A stretch of DNA of 64,000 nucleotides from Gemmatimonadota bacterium (GTDB lineage Bacteria > Latescibacterota > UBA2968 > UBA8231). How positions within the stretch are numbered: position 1 is the first letter of the stretch; every line of letters starts with the position of its first letter. The notes beneath the pieces are model-generated. The model saw nothing but the letters and a program-made list of their open reading frames with translations. It was not told the DNA's origin and did no database searches. The translations under genes and the position numbers were made by a program. This document shows positions 8,801 to 18,223 of this stretch, piece by piece. The stretch lies in NCBI GenBank assembly GCA_018660835.1, contig JABJJN010000076.1, positions 124,001 to 188,000 of the forward strand, in the 5' to 3' direction.

Positions 8801-10114
8801 CTAGTCGCGATGCAAGTCGACGGGTCCCTTCAATTGCAGGGCGATGACCGTCATCATCGGATCCACCTCGGCTGCGGGTACATCGATGTAGACGATACCC
8901 GGAACCTGACTCCAATACGCCTTGCCGAGTATCTGATGCGGTAGCTTGGTGCCATTGCCGACAATGCGGATGCGATTGATCGCATTCTTCAGACCCTTGA
9001 TCACGATGGGGCCACTCGGCTGATGCGGCAGGAACAGATACAAAGTCTGCTGATCCTTCGACATCGTTGTCGGCCCATAGAAGTGCCCCGCTGGGATCCC
9101 GGCAGTGGTGCCGTAGATCGCCTCACTGTGAGCAGAAGTCCAGCGGCCGAGCTCTTCGAGAATGGCCACCTGTTCTTCAGGTATGGTGCCATCTGCACGT
9201 GGCCCGATATCGAGGAGCAGATTGCCACCACCCGCGAGCACATCGGCGAAGATGCGGATAATCTGGTAGGGCGTTTTGTAGTTGTGGTCGTTGTCCTGGA
9301 ACCCCCACGAATCATTCATCGTCATGCACAGCTCCCACGCACCTTCCGGTGGGGTCACTGGCAGGCCCTGTTCCGGGGTGGCGTAGTCGCCATGGCCATT
9401 GATGCGCGAGTTGAGGATCACGTCCGGTTGCCACGTGAGCAGACTGTCGCGCAGGGCGGCGGACTTCCATACGTCGGCGCCACCGACTTCCCAGTCGCCG
9501 TCGAACCACAGCAGATCCGGCTCGAACTGCGTCGTTAACTCGCGCAGCTGACCTTCGCGAAAGTCGAGGAAACGCTGCCAGCGTTCGGTGTCCTCGTCAT
9601 AGCGACGCTCCGTGCGTGTGTGGATCGGGTAGTCGGGATGTGACCAGTCGAGGTGCGAGTAATAGAGACCGACGCCAATGTCGCGTTTGCGCAGTTCGCG
9701 CACGAAAGGTTGCACCAGATCCCGCCCTGCAGGTGTTGCCTTCACCACAGATAGCTCGTTCTGATCCGTATCCCACAGCGCCACGCCATCGTGATGTTTC
9801 GTTGTCAGCACGGCGTAACGAGCACCGGAGCGCTCGATCAGCTTCACCCAATCCTTCGGACGGTATTTTTCGGCCGTGAAGCCATCCAACTGCGCCATGT
9901 AGTCAGTGTAGCTGACGTAGCCATTGAAGAAGGACCACGACTCGTCGATGCCCTCCACCGCGTAGATGCCCCAGTGGATGAAAATGCCGAGGCGTGCATC
10001 ACGAAACCAGGTCAGACGGTCGTCTTCCTCGGGTGGCTCATCGGCGGTGGTCACATGAGGCTGCAGCACACAGAGCAACAGCACAGCGAATATCAGAGGT
10101 CGGAGCAGATGCAT
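8801..10114 (-). CDS. Secreted alpha-L-fucosidase (GH29)
   Basis: A 437-residue protein with a signal peptide (1-24, cut after VTTA). The GH29 catalytic domain starts with WFRDARLGIFIHWGIYAVEG and continues with YAVLTTKHHDGVALWDT. The retaining nucleophile is D205 in LLWFDGDWEV, the strongly conserved GH29 motif. NLLLDIGPRADGTIPEEQ is the typical end of the barrel, followed by a small C-terminal beta domain. It would release alpha-L-fucose from glycans in the periplasm or outside the cell. A second, signal-less GH29 paralogue is at 60007-61578. The length is close to the usual family size, and the general acid was not assigned. Confidence 0.93.
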   Translation of the reverse strand: MHLLRPLIFAVLLLCVLQPHVTTADEPPEEDDRLTWFRDARLGIFIHWGIYAVEGIDESWSFFNGYVSYTDYMAQLDGFTAEKYRPKDWVKLIERSGARYAVLTTKHHDGVALWDTDQNELSVVKATPAGRDLVQPFVRELRKRDIGVGLYYSHLDWSHPDYPIHTRTERRYDEDTERWQRFLDFREGQLRELTTQFEPDLLWFDGDWEVGGADVWKSAALRDSLLTWQPDVILNSRINGHGDYATPEQGLPVTPPEGAWELCMTMNDSWGFQDNDHNYKTPYQIIRIFADVLAGGGNLLLDIGPRADGTIPEEQVAILEELGRWTSAHSEAIYGTTAGIPAGHFYGPTTMSKDQQTLYLFLPHQPSGPIVIKGLKNAINRIRIVGNGTKLPHQILGKAYWSQVPGIVYIDVPAAEVDPMMTVIALQLKGPVDLHRD

Positions 10115-10367
10115 GGAGTTTTTCCGTATCGAATGGGCTTCATGTTCACGCTGGAATGTCGTCTCTGACAGAGCCTTCCATCAAGACCGTCGCCGAATGA
10201 TTGGTCACAGTGAGGTAGTGAATCGGCTCCGGTCAAAAAATCTATGTCTGCACAAGTGAGTCGAAAGTAGCCCGGTCCCGTGTGGAATCCGAGCCGACAG
10301 TAAGGCGCACATGCGGTAAGAACTCGAGGGATTCATTGGTCTGATCCTTGCGCACTGCTATCTTCCT
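10115..10367. other. Gene-free stretch between the fucosidase start and hicA
   Basis: About 250 bases between divergently transcribed genes, presumably holding the promoters of both the fucosidase gene and hicAB. No coding potential is convincing: a short minus-strand reading at 10242-10457 only mirrors hicA. No strong repeat or hairpin was seen. Confidence 0.5.
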
Positions 10368-10556
10368 ATGAAGGTGCGTGAAGCGATCAGAATACTCATC
10401 GATGATGGCTGGTATGTCGTCCGCCAGCGCGGGTCTCACCGACAATTCGCTCATCATGTGAAACCAGGGTTGGTGACGGTCGCAGGAAAACCGAGCGACG
10501 ACATAGCTCCAGGCACAGCAAACAGCATCCTCAAGCAGGCGGGACTCAAGCCATGA
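10368..10556 (+). CDS. hicA: HicA-family mRNA interferase toxin
   Basis: A 62-residue double-stranded-RNA-binding-fold toxin. It shows the full HicA pattern: a KVREAIRILIDDGWYVVRQ helix-strand, then RGSHRQF with catalytic H24, then VTVAGKPSDDIAPGTANSIL and the closing KQAGL helix. HicA cleaves mRNA and tmRNA when free of its partner. The gene ends in a 4-base ATGA overlap with hicB, the standard toxin-first order. It is isolated between metabolic genes, as expected for a mobile toxin-antitoxin module. Confidence 0.93.
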   Translation: MKVREAIRILIDDGWYVVRQRGSHRQFAHHVKPGLVTVAGKPSDDIAPGTANSILKQAGLKP

Positions 10557-10765
10557 AATACCTCATTGTCGTTGAGCCGACCGATACGGGTTTCTCCGCG
10601 TTCTCGCCCGACCTACCTGGTTGCGTCGCGACGGGGTCGGATCGAGCCGAGACAGAACGCCAAATGAGCCAGGCGATTGAATTCCATCTCGACGGACTCC
10701 GGCAAGACGGTCTCGATGTGCCGAACCCAAAGTCATATTCATCCTACGTCGAGGTTTCAGCCTGA
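10553..10765 (+). CDS. hicB: HicB-family antitoxin (short form)
   Basis: A 70-residue protein with the partial RNase-H-like HicB fold: YLIVVEPTDTGFSAFSPDLPGCVATG, then a helix (RAETERQMSQAIEFHLDGL) and a short tail. The length matches the short HicB class without a C-terminal helix-turn-helix or ribbon-helix-helix, so it may neutralise HicA without binding DNA strongly by itself. It is coupled to hicA by the ATGA overlap. The 204 bases that follow, up to the SDR gene, contain no recognisable gene. Confidence 0.92.
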   Translation: MKYLIVVEPTDTGFSAFSPDLPGCVATGSDRAETERQMSQAIEFHLDGLRQDGLDVPNPKSYSSYVEVSA

Positions 10766-10969
10766 CACCCTAACAGATCTGCCGAGCAGGTGGCGGATCG
10801 TGTGCTATAGCGAACTCGTTGTCGAAGCCTTCACTGGCGAGTTCAACTCTTTCACCGGCGCCGTCCTCAACGCCAAGCACCCTTGCAACGCAGCCAGATC
10901 CTAGACATACTCCCAGCCAGTTGACCCCTATCTGCCTGGCGCCCGCCAGATCTCGAAGGACCACCGGCC

Positions 10970-11716
10970 ATGGATACACAACCACTGAAAGACCGCCGAG
11001 CCATCGTCACTGGTGCCGCCCAGGGAATTGGCCACGCCATCGCCGCTCGTCTGGCCGCCGAAGGCGCACGAGTGGCGATCATCGACATCGATCGTCGTGC
11101 CGCCGACGAGGCGGCGGCGCAAATTGGCTTCGGTGCCATCGCTGCGACGGCAGATATCGCACTGGAAGAGGACGTCGATCGCGCCTTCGATCAGGTGGTC
11201 GCTGAGTTCGGTGGACTAGATATTCTCATCAACAATGCGGGCATCGTTGGTAGCGATACACCGGTCCATGACCTGCAGGTTTCGGATTGGGACCGCGTAC
11301 TCGATGTCAATTTGAAGGGAACTTTTCTGTGTTCGCGCGCCGCCGTTCGTCACATGATCCCGCAGAAGTCTGGAGCCATCGTGTCGATGGCCTCGATCTC
11401 TGGCAAAGAGGGCAACGCCAATATGGCGCCCTACTCTGTATCGAAGGCGGGTGTCATCTGCTTCACCAAGACCCTCGCCAAGGAGCTGCTCGAACACGGG
11501 ATTCGCGTCAATTGTCTGGCGCCGGCGCTGATCGACTCGCCACTGCTGGCGGGAATGGAGCCCGAGCGGGTCGACTTCCTCACGTCGAAGATTCCGCTGG
11601 GCCGACTGGGACGTCCTGAGGAAGTTGCGGCGATGGTGCTGTTTCTCGCATCAGACGAGTCGACCTTTACAACGGGCGCCTGTTTGGATGTGAGCGGCGG
11701 GCGCGCGACGTACTGA
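10970..11716 (+). CDS. Short-chain dehydrogenase/reductase (SDR, FabG-like)
   Basis: A 248-residue classical SDR. The cofactor turn is GAAQGIG at residues 15-21. NNAG follows the fourth strand, the catalytic Ser is in SMASISGK, and Y155-x3-K159 is present in PYSVSKA. Asp in IIDIDR after the second strand favours NAD(H). The C-terminal FTTGACLDVSGGR is the usual FabG-type ending. The family oxidises or reduces sugars, polyols, hydroxyacids or acyl-ACP. The context (fucosidase and dehydrogenases upstream) would fit a sugar dehydrogenase such as an L-fucose enzyme, but this is inference; a FabG role cannot be excluded by sequence alone. Confidence 0.88.
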   Translation: MDTQPLKDRRAIVTGAAQGIGHAIAARLAAEGARVAIIDIDRRAADEAAAQIGFGAIAATADIALEEDVDRAFDQVVAEFGGLDILINNAGIVGSDTPVHDLQVSDWDRVLDVNLKGTFLCSRAAVRHMIPQKSGAIVSMASISGKEGNANMAPYSVSKAGVICFTKTLAKELLEHGIRVNCLAPALIDSPLLAGMEPERVDFLTSKIPLGRLGRPEEVAAMVLFLASDESTFTTGACLDVSGGRATY

Positions 11717-11806
11717 TCCGAACCCGTCATCAGACATGGCCCCAAGACCACCTTATGCGGCTTCCGCGCCGCCCCTGGCTTCGGTCCGCAATTCATCGGA
11801 GAACCA

Positions 11807-13156
11807 TTGAAGCATTCGATCCGCCTAGTAGTAACATGGTGTGCCCTCACAGTTTTCGCCTGCGGTTCGTCCATGGATGATGTCATCGACGATCTGGCGC
11901 GCCAGGATGCCGCCGGAGAAGCAGCGATGCTCGAACTGCTGCTGGCCAAGGATCGTGCCGTGGGGCCCATGGTGGAGGCACTGGCAGATCCCGATCGAGC
12001 CGCATCCAGGCCACGCCTCGCCCATGCTCTGGCCGGTCTGGTTTCCCGCGTGTCCGATCCGCGCATTCCAGAGACACTGACGAGTCTGCTGCAGTCAGAC
12101 CCCGACCCAGCCGTTCGCTCGGCTGTGGCCATCGCTGCCGGCTATTATCGGCTCGTTGATCTGTCGCAGCCCCTGCTGGACGTCGGTACGTATGACAGCG
12201 ACGGTAATGTGCGACATCACTCGCTGCACGCCCTGCGCTTGATGGCGGGCAAACTTCCGGCTGACGCATTGGTCCCTGTGCGCGAACGCGCCGCGCAACT
12301 TCTCGACGACCCGCACCGGGGTGTACGCGGCGAAGCGGCGATTCGCGCCGAAGAGCTCGTGGGGGAGAGTCTCGATGCGGCACGAACCCTGCAGTTGCAG
12401 GCGCAGATAGAGCAGGCCGATTCCGCCTATCGAGAGGTGTTGCAGCGTGTGCCCAAGAGCAAACGCGCCAACTATCGACTGGCGCGGTTGTCGCTGGAAC
12501 GCGGCGATATCGATGCGGGTCTGCAACGATTGCGCGAACACGGCATGCTTCTGGATGTGCCGCGTCTGACATCGAGCCCCGTCATCGATGGTCGCGTCGA
12601 CGAAGCCAGTTGGCAGTCAGCGATCAGGGCTGACGCCTTCTATCAGTTTGTTTCCAGTCACCAGGCGGCCCTGCCCTCTGATGTTGACACGGAGCTCTAT
12701 CTCGCTCACGACGATGAGCGCTTCTACCTTGCCTTTGTCGGCTTCGACGAAGAGACGGCGAAGCTGGTCCGCTCCAGTGCCGGAGAGGATATGGTCATCT
12801 GGCAGGATGATGTGATCGAGGTGTATCTCGACGCCAATCTTGATCACCGCAGCTACATCCATCTTGGGGTGAATTCCGAAGGGATGAAGTCTGATGCCTG
12901 GCATGAAGGCGGTCTGGAAAGTCGCGACATCGAATGGGATGCCGACGTACAGTGGAGCAGTCACGTGGGTGACGATCGCTGGTCCGTCGAGATTGCCCTG
13001 CGCTTCGCCGACCCCGAGTTGCCATCGCCACAGGCGGGTACGTTGTGGGGCTTCAATTTCGTACGAACCTATCGCGGCGCCGAATTCAGCCAGTGGGTGC
13101 GGACCTACGGCAATGCCCATTCGCCCGATGACTTTGGCGTATTGCGATTCATGTGA
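11807..13156 (+). CDS. Lipoprotein with HEAT-like repeats and a C-terminal CBM9-type domain
   Basis: A 449-residue protein with a TTG start. The hydrophobic N-terminus ends in LTVFACGSS, a plausible but imperfect lipobox (Cys 20). Residues ~25-190 form HEAT/armadillo-like helical repeats (for example DPDPAVRSAVAIAAGYY and DDPHRGVRGEAAIRAEEL). A short TPR-like helical pair follows (~195-245, with QADSAYREVLQRVPKSKRA), then a CBM9/DOMON-like beta-sandwich (~250-449) beginning PVIDGRVDEASW and containing LYLAHDDERFYLAF and DDVIEVYLD. Such sandwiches bind sugars or haem, and a similar module begins the sensor kinase at 30547. The protein is probably periplasm- or surface-exposed. Function unknown. 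Confidence 0.7.
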   Translation: MKHSIRLVVTWCALTVFACGSSMDDVIDDLARQDAAGEAAMLELLLAKDRAVGPMVEALADPDRAASRPRLAHALAGLVSRVSDPRIPETLTSLLQSDPDPAVRSAVAIAAGYYRLVDLSQPLLDVGTYDSDGNVRHHSLHALRLMAGKLPADALVPVRERAAQLLDDPHRGVRGEAAIRAEELVGESLDAARTLQLQAQIEQADSAYREVLQRVPKSKRANYRLARLSLERGDIDAGLQRLREHGMLLDVPRLTSSPVIDGRVDEASWQSAIRADAFYQFVSSHQAALPSDVDTELYLAHDDERFYLAFVGFDEETAKLVRSSAGEDMVIWQDDVIEVYLDANLDHRSYIHLGVNSEGMKSDAWHEGGLESRDIEWDADVQWSSHVGDDRWSVEIALRFADPELPSPQAGTLWGFNFVRTYRGAEFSQWVRTYGNAHSPDDFGVLRFM

Positions 13157-13202
13157 ACACTGACACTCTGACACTCTGACTCTGATACCCGGGGAACTCT
13201 CC

Positions 13203-14258
13203 ATGATTCTCGTCGATGCCCACCTTGATCTCTCGATGAATGCCATCAACTGGGACCGCGATCTCGAACTGGATGTGTTCGAGATTCGCAGGCTGGAAGA
13301 GGGGATGGAGCAGAAGGGGCGGGCCTGCGGCACAACGACCCTGCCTGAAATGCGCAAAGGCGAGATCGCTCTGTCTGTTGCGACGGTAATCTGCCGCGTC
13401 GCCTGGCCCGGGTCGCCGGCGACGGGTGCGGCGAATCAGAAGATTGCCTACGCCAAGGCGCAGGGCCAGTTGGCCTACTATCATGCCCTTGAAGCGGAGG
13501 GGTTGATGCGGCAGATCTCAGATCGTGCAGGACTCGACGCTCATCTCCAGCAGTGGGAAGCGGACAGCGCCTCGACGCCTCTGGGATACATCCTCAGCAT
13601 GGAGGGTGCTGATCCGATCATCGATCCAGAGAATGTCGCCAAGTGGTGGGATGATGGGCTGCGGGCCGTCGGGCTGTCACATTACGGTTTCAGTGCCTAT
13701 GCCCACGGTCACGATATGGTCGGTGGTCTCACCGATCGGGGGCGGCCGTTGCTGGCGGCGATGCAAGAGGCAGGCATGATCGTCGACCTCACACACCTGG
13801 CAGACATCGCTTTCTGGGAAGTCCTCGACGCCTTCGATGGTGCCGTGCTGGCGAGTCACAGCAACTGTCGAGCGCTGGTGCCGGATCCACGTCAGTTCGA
13901 TGACGATCAGATCAAAGCGATCATCGCCCGTGGCGGCGTCATCGGTGGTGCCCTGGATGCGTGGATGCTGCAAACGGGGTGGATCAGAGGCGAAACCACA
14001 CCTGAAGTGCTGGGCCTCGACGCGCTCGTGGATCACATGGTTCACATCTGCGAGTTGGCGGGCAACACCCACCACATCGGCATCGGCTCAGATCTCGATG
14101 GCGGCTACGGGACGGAGCAGACGCCACGCGATCTGGATACGATCGCCGATCTGCAGAAGGTGGGGCCGTTGCTGGCGGATCGTGGTTTCAGCGATGATGA
14201 TGTAAAGCGGGTGATGCACGGCAACTGGTTCGAATTCTTCCGCAAACATCTGCCGTAG
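13203..14258 (+). CDS. Membrane dipeptidase family (peptidase M19, renal dipeptidase-like)
   Basis: A 351-residue TIM-barrel metallo-hydrolase. Zinc-ligand motifs are visible in order: VDAHLD at residues 4-9 (the H-x-D pair), the bridging acidic residue in SMEGADP, H in LSHYG, SHSNCRAL (catalytic-site His) and GIGSDLDGG near the end. M19 enzymes hydrolyse dipeptides, often D-amino-acid-containing ones, or beta-lactams. There is no signal peptide, so a cytoplasmic location is likely. It lies 46 bases after the HEAT-repeat lipoprotein gene on the same strand. A role in dipeptide recycling is plausible. Confidence 0.88.
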   Translation: MILVDAHLDLSMNAINWDRDLELDVFEIRRLEEGMEQKGRACGTTTLPEMRKGEIALSVATVICRVAWPGSPATGAANQKIAYAKAQGQLAYYHALEAEGLMRQISDRAGLDAHLQQWEADSASTPLGYILSMEGADPIIDPENVAKWWDDGLRAVGLSHYGFSAYAHGHDMVGGLTDRGRPLLAAMQEAGMIVDLTHLADIAFWEVLDAFDGAVLASHSNCRALVPDPRQFDDDQIKAIIARGGVIGGALDAWMLQTGWIRGETTPEVLGLDALVDHMVHICELAGNTHHIGIGSDLDGGYGTEQTPRDLDTIADLQKVGPLLADRGFSDDDVKRVMHGNWFEFFRKHLP

Positions 14259-14387
14259 AGTGCCGCCGATCGGTCAGATGCCGGCCTATGGTGAGACAAG
14301 TTCGTGCAAGGTGCTGGCAGAACACGTGTAGCGAAGTCAGCGCCATCTATCCTGACGTAACCACGTATCCTGGGAGATCAGCGCACG

Positions 14388-14456
14388 ATGAAGATCACAG
14401 CCATCAAGTTATGGCGCGCCTCTATCTTCGCAGGTTTCCAGGTGTTGGCTGCTTGA
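14388..14456 (+). other. 22-codon reading frame just before the membrane protein gene
   Basis: An ATG with GGGAGA 10 bases upstream opens a frame for MKITAIKLWR and 12 further residues, ending TGA 7 bases before the next ATG. The first nine residues resemble the N-terminus of mandelate-racemase/enolase-superfamily dehydratases, so this may be the stump of a deleted gene. It could equally be a leader peptide or chance. Confidence 0.25.
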
Positions 14457-14463
14457 GGGCTCT

Positions 14464-16410
14464 ATGCAGTTGAAGGAGCGTGGCGCCAGCGGGCGCGCCC
14501 TCGTCGTCGGTCTGATGGGTGCCGTTTTCCTTGGCGTCGCTTCCACATACAACGACATGATCATCAAGGGGTCCGGGGTAGCCACCTGGAACTGGACCCC
14601 GGGCGCGATCGTCGTCTTCTTCCTGCTGGCCGGTGTCCTGAACACGCTGGTGCGTTTTGTCCACCGGCCCTGGGGATTGTCACGCGGCGAACTGGCCGTG
14701 GCCTATTTCATCATCTTGCTGGCCAATACCCTCACGGGTCGTGGCTTCTCCAGCCAGATCCTGCCGGTGCTCACCGGGGCCGAATACTACGCCACACCGG
14801 AAAACGACTGGGCCTCCGTCGTGCAGCCCCACCTCCCGGCGTGGGTCCTGCCGCAAGGAAAGCAGGCTCTCTGGCACTTCTACGAGGGCAGTCCCTCGGG
14901 TCTGGTCCCGTGGGAGGCGTGGGCAAGACCCATGCTCTGGTGGGGGATCTTCGCCCTGGCGCTGTTCCTGACGATGGCCTGCATTATGGTGATCCTGCGT
15001 CGCCAATGGGTGGAGAACGAGCGGCTCGCCTACCCCATGGTGCAGTTGCCGTTGGCAATGCTGGCCGACGACGAGCGTGATTCGGTCCTCAAGCCGTTGT
15101 TCCGCAACCCCCTGATGTGGGCGGGCTTCGCAATCCCCTTCGTCATGGGGTCGATCAATGCGCTGCACAACTATTTTCCCTTCGTACCGACCGTCGTCGC
15201 CTATCTGCCAAGTATCCCGATCCTGCGCGGGATGGCTTCGATCAGCCTGACATTGAGCGCGTCGATGGTCGGGTTCTCCTACTTCGTACCGATCAACATC
15301 GCCGCGGGCCTGTGTTTCTTCTATCTGCTCACGACCGTGCAGCGTGGCCTGTGGGGCCTGGTGGGGTGGGGGGATAAGGAAGATGCCATGGGCGCCTACT
15401 CCCAGTACACGGAGCCCGATATCATCCACGAGGCGATGGGGGGGATGATCGTGCTGGTGGTCGGGACGTTATGGATTGGTCGTCACCATCTGCGAGATGT
15501 GCTGCGCAAGGCCTTCTATGACGCTGACGACGTCGACGACAGTGACGAGATCCTCTCCTATCGCCACGCCGTATTGGGTACGATTGTCGGCCTGTGTGTG
15601 ATGGGGGTCTGGCTGGCCGCAACGGGCGTCCCCCCCGCACTGGTGCCACTGCTGCTGGCGGTGGCCTTCATCATCTTCATCGCCATCTCCCGCACTGTGG
15701 CGCAGGGCGGTGTGGCCAACATGTATCCTCCGACGAATCCACCGGACTTCATCGTCTCCGGCGTCGGTGCCTCCGCCATCGGCGCCAAGGGGATGGGGGC
15801 GCTGGCGATCAGCTATGCCTGGAGCGTCGACACGCTGATCCTGATGATGAGTGCCTGTGCCAACGGGCTGAAGCTGCTGACGGAAGTGAAAGCGGCCCAG
15901 CATCGCCGTCTCTTCGCCGCCATCGTCGCGGTCATCATCCTGACCCTGTCCGCCTCGATTGGCATGGTCATCCTTCTCAGCTACGAACATGGCGCCATCA
16001 ACCTGTCGAGCTTCTACTTCAACAACGTTTCCCAGTACCCCTTCCGTTTCATGGCCTTCAACCTGGGCGAACCGGCGGGGCCGAATTGGATCGGCTGGGT
16101 CCATACCGGGATCGGCGCGGTCGTGATGACAGGGTTGATGGTGGCGCAGCACCGATTTGTCTGGTGGCCCTTCCATCCTCTCGGGTATCCGGTCAGCTGT
16201 GTCTTCGGTGGTATGTGGTTCAGCGTGTTCCTGGCAATGGTTCTCAAGTCCGTGATCATGAAATACGGTGGTCCCCCCTTGTTTCGGCGCCTGCGTCCCT
16301 TTTTTCTCGGACTGATTCTTGGCGAAGCCTGCGTCGGTGGCTTCTGGATCGCCGTCGACTATGTGACGGGTATGGTAGGCAACACGTTGCGGGGGATTTT
16401 CTTCGGCTGA
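14464..16410 (+). CDS. Polytopic membrane protein of the DUF6785/DUF6784 (OPT-like) type
   Basis: A 648-residue protein with about 14-16 hydrophobic segments spread along its length. It shows Trp/Gly-rich loops, an N-terminal VGLMGAVFLGVASTYNDMII segment, a conserved-looking ENERLAYPMVQLPLAM loop after a membrane helix, and a repeat-like second half (GVANMYPPTNPPDFIVSGVG). The overall pattern recalls oligopeptide-transporter-like families that are frequent and uncharacterised in Latescibacteria-, Poribacteria- and Planctomycetes-type genomes. A solute transport role is inferred from topology. It follows the M19 dipeptidase gene by about 200 bases, so dipeptide uptake is an attractive but unproven link. 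The start is uncertain by a few codons. Confidence 0.6.
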   Translation: MQLKERGASGRALVVGLMGAVFLGVASTYNDMIIKGSGVATWNWTPGAIVVFFLLAGVLNTLVRFVHRPWGLSRGELAVAYFIILLANTLTGRGFSSQILPVLTGAEYYATPENDWASVVQPHLPAWVLPQGKQALWHFYEGSPSGLVPWEAWARPMLWWGIFALALFLTMACIMVILRRQWVENERLAYPMVQLPLAMLADDERDSVLKPLFRNPLMWAGFAIPFVMGSINALHNYFPFVPTVVAYLPSIPILRGMASISLTLSASMVGFSYFVPINIAAGLCFFYLLTTVQRGLWGLVGWGDKEDAMGAYSQYTEPDIIHEAMGGMIVLVVGTLWIGRHHLRDVLRKAFYDADDVDDSDEILSYRHAVLGTIVGLCVMGVWLAATGVPPALVPLLLAVAFIIFIAISRTVAQGGVANMYPPTNPPDFIVSGVGASAIGAKGMGALAISYAWSVDTLILMMSACANGLKLLTEVKAAQHRRLFAAIVAVIILTLSASIGMVILLSYEHGAINLSSFYFNNVSQYPFRFMAFNLGEPAGPNWIGWVHTGIGAVVMTGLMVAQHRFVWWPFHPLGYPVSCVFGGMWFSVFLAMVLKSVIMKYGGPPLFRRLRPFFLGLILGEACVGGFWIAVDYVTGMVGNTLRGIFFG

Positions 16411-16468
16411 ACGCCGGGGGCATGGTCGACGTACATGCTTACTCCAGAAGTCTGGGCTTCTCGGTCGT

Positions 16469-18175
16469 CTACCACAACACGACAAACAGTAGATAACAGG
16501 CAGTTGCCAGGTAGAGCCCCAGCCACACCCCTGGGCGCTGATACCATTTCGGTCCCTCGGGGCCCACTTCAAAGGGATACTTGGGTCGGATCGGCGCTTC
16601 GACCAGTGTGCGGTGCAGCCACGTACCCTCGAAGGCTGCAAGGCGTGGGCGCATCTGCTCCCGCACCTGAGCGGCGTCTTCGTCCTTCACGTAGATCAGG
16701 CCCGTCAGATCCTCGGGCGCCAATGATCCGCGGCGAGAGGTGATCCAGGCTGAAGCGATGAGCATACTCGCCGCGGGGATCACGAGATTCCACAGATAGG
16801 TCCACCACGTGTTGCCATACCAGACCGGCACGGGCCAGTCATAGGCGTCGGCGAGGATAGAGCTGATGCCGTATGTCAGCCCTGCCAGCAGGCCGATGAT
16901 GCCGGTCTGCCGGTGCACGCGTGTGAAGATTCCCATGAGTATGACCGTCATCAGTGGCACGGCAATCGCCCCGGCGAGGCGCAGGTAGAATTTCAGCATG
17001 CCCCCTTCCAAGAAGGGGACGTAGAGAAAGCCGAGAGCGAGGATGAAGGGGACGGACCAGCGACCGACGCGTGTGTAGTGCGCGTCGTCGCGATTCTTCA
17101 CGAAAAAGCGGGCGTAAATGTCACGCACGAAAAGCGACGACAGACCAATGCCAATGGAGTCGAACGTCGAATAACCGGCGGCAACGAGACCGGCAACGAC
17201 GAGACCGACAAGACCGGCAGGCAGATACTTAACGATCATCAGCGGATAGGCCTGATCGACGATTTCCAGGCCGGGAAAATCGGCGTGCGCCATGGGGCCG
17301 AGGCTGACATTGAAAAACAGGCAGATCGCCGTGGCGATACTCGCCACGAGGGCGGCCATCTTGAAGTCCCATTCTGATCGCGCCCCGAGAAAGCGAATCG
17401 CCTCGTATTGGTTGATCACGGCATAGGTGGTGAGTACGACGATGAAGCCGAATACGACCAGCAGGGGAGGGACCCCCGGGGGAGAGTAACCTCCCACGTG
17501 CATGAGTGTGTCAGACAATCCCGTCTCAACGGCTTCCAGTCGTGCTTCGATGCCAGACCAGCCACCCATGCCGCGATAGACGGTGCCCCAGAGTACAAAG
17601 GAGGCGACGATCATCGTCAGGCTCTGCAGTGCATCGGTGACGACGCCCGCCTGCAGACCGCCGCGCACGATATAGAGGACGGAGGTGGCGGCGACACCGA
17701 TGACGATGAGCCAACTCGTGCGATCGTCGATGCCGGCGACGACGTTGAGTACGAGGAACATGGAAAAGAAGATGTTGCCAAGGACATTGGTGCGCGATTG
17801 AACATTGATGAGCACTGCCAGGACGCGCACACCAGGGCCGAAGCGTAACTCGAGCCATTCCGCATTGGTGAACACACCCGTGCGATACATGGGCACGATG
17901 ACGAAGAAGCTCAAGACCGTCCAACCGATGGCGATCCCCACCCACCACTGGGCCAACTGCGACAGGCCGAGGTTGTAGGAGCCACCGACTATGCCCACAT
18001 AGTCGCCGGAATCGACGGCCGTACCGAAGGCAGACAGGCCAATCATCCACCACGGCATCGACTTGGCTGCCAGATACCAGTCGAAGCTCTCGCCTTTGTT
18101 TCGATGCATCAGCAAGCTGTAGGTGACGACGCCGCCATTGAGAATGATGACAATGGCCCAATCAAGTGCGGTCAT
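16469..18175 (-). CDS. Sodium:solute symporter (SSS family)
   Basis: About 568 residues with the start taken at MTALDWAIVIIL, preceded by GGTGG; an upstream ATG at 18265 would add a non-membrane extension running into the divergent gene. There are about 13 hydrophobic spans. The SSS signature regions are recognisable: a YLAAKSMPWWMIGLSAFGTAVDSGDYVG segment (span 2) and GLVVAGLVAAGYSTFDSIG (span 8), with Ser/Thr suited to a sodium site. A cytoplasmic C-terminal part holds LTGLIYVKDEDAAQVREQMRP before one more span. It would import a sugar, organic acid or amino acid with Na+. The gene is divergent from the MFS gene at 18224, with only 48 bases between their starts, so their promoters must overlap. 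Confidence 0.88.
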   Translation of the reverse strand: MTALDWAIVIILNGGVVTYSLLMHRNKGESFDWYLAAKSMPWWMIGLSAFGTAVDSGDYVGIVGGSYNLGLSQLAQWWVGIAIGWTVLSFFVIVPMYRTGVFTNAEWLELRFGPGVRVLAVLINVQSRTNVLGNIFFSMFLVLNVVAGIDDRTSWLIVIGVAATSVLYIVRGGLQAGVVTDALQSLTMIVASFVLWGTVYRGMGGWSGIEARLEAVETGLSDTLMHVGGYSPPGVPPLLVVFGFIVVLTTYAVINQYEAIRFLGARSEWDFKMAALVASIATAICLFFNVSLGPMAHADFPGLEIVDQAYPLMIVKYLPAGLVGLVVAGLVAAGYSTFDSIGIGLSSLFVRDIYARFFVKNRDDAHYTRVGRWSVPFILALGFLYVPFLEGGMLKFYLRLAGAIAVPLMTVILMGIFTRVHRQTGIIGLLAGLTYGISSILADAYDWPVPVWYGNTWWTYLWNLVIPAASMLIASAWITSRRGSLAPEDLTGLIYVKDEDAAQVREQMRPRLAAFEGTWLHRTLVEAPIRPKYPFEVGPEGPKWYQRPGVWLGLYLATACYLLFVVLW

Positions 18176-18223
18176 GTTTCCACCCGTTTTGACACTGTTG
18201 GAACCCCCTGCTAGCCTGACTAC

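Noticed and set aside
10242..10457. Minus-strand 71-codon frame overlapping hicA
   Set aside because: No recognisable domain; it mirrors part of a clear HicA gene.
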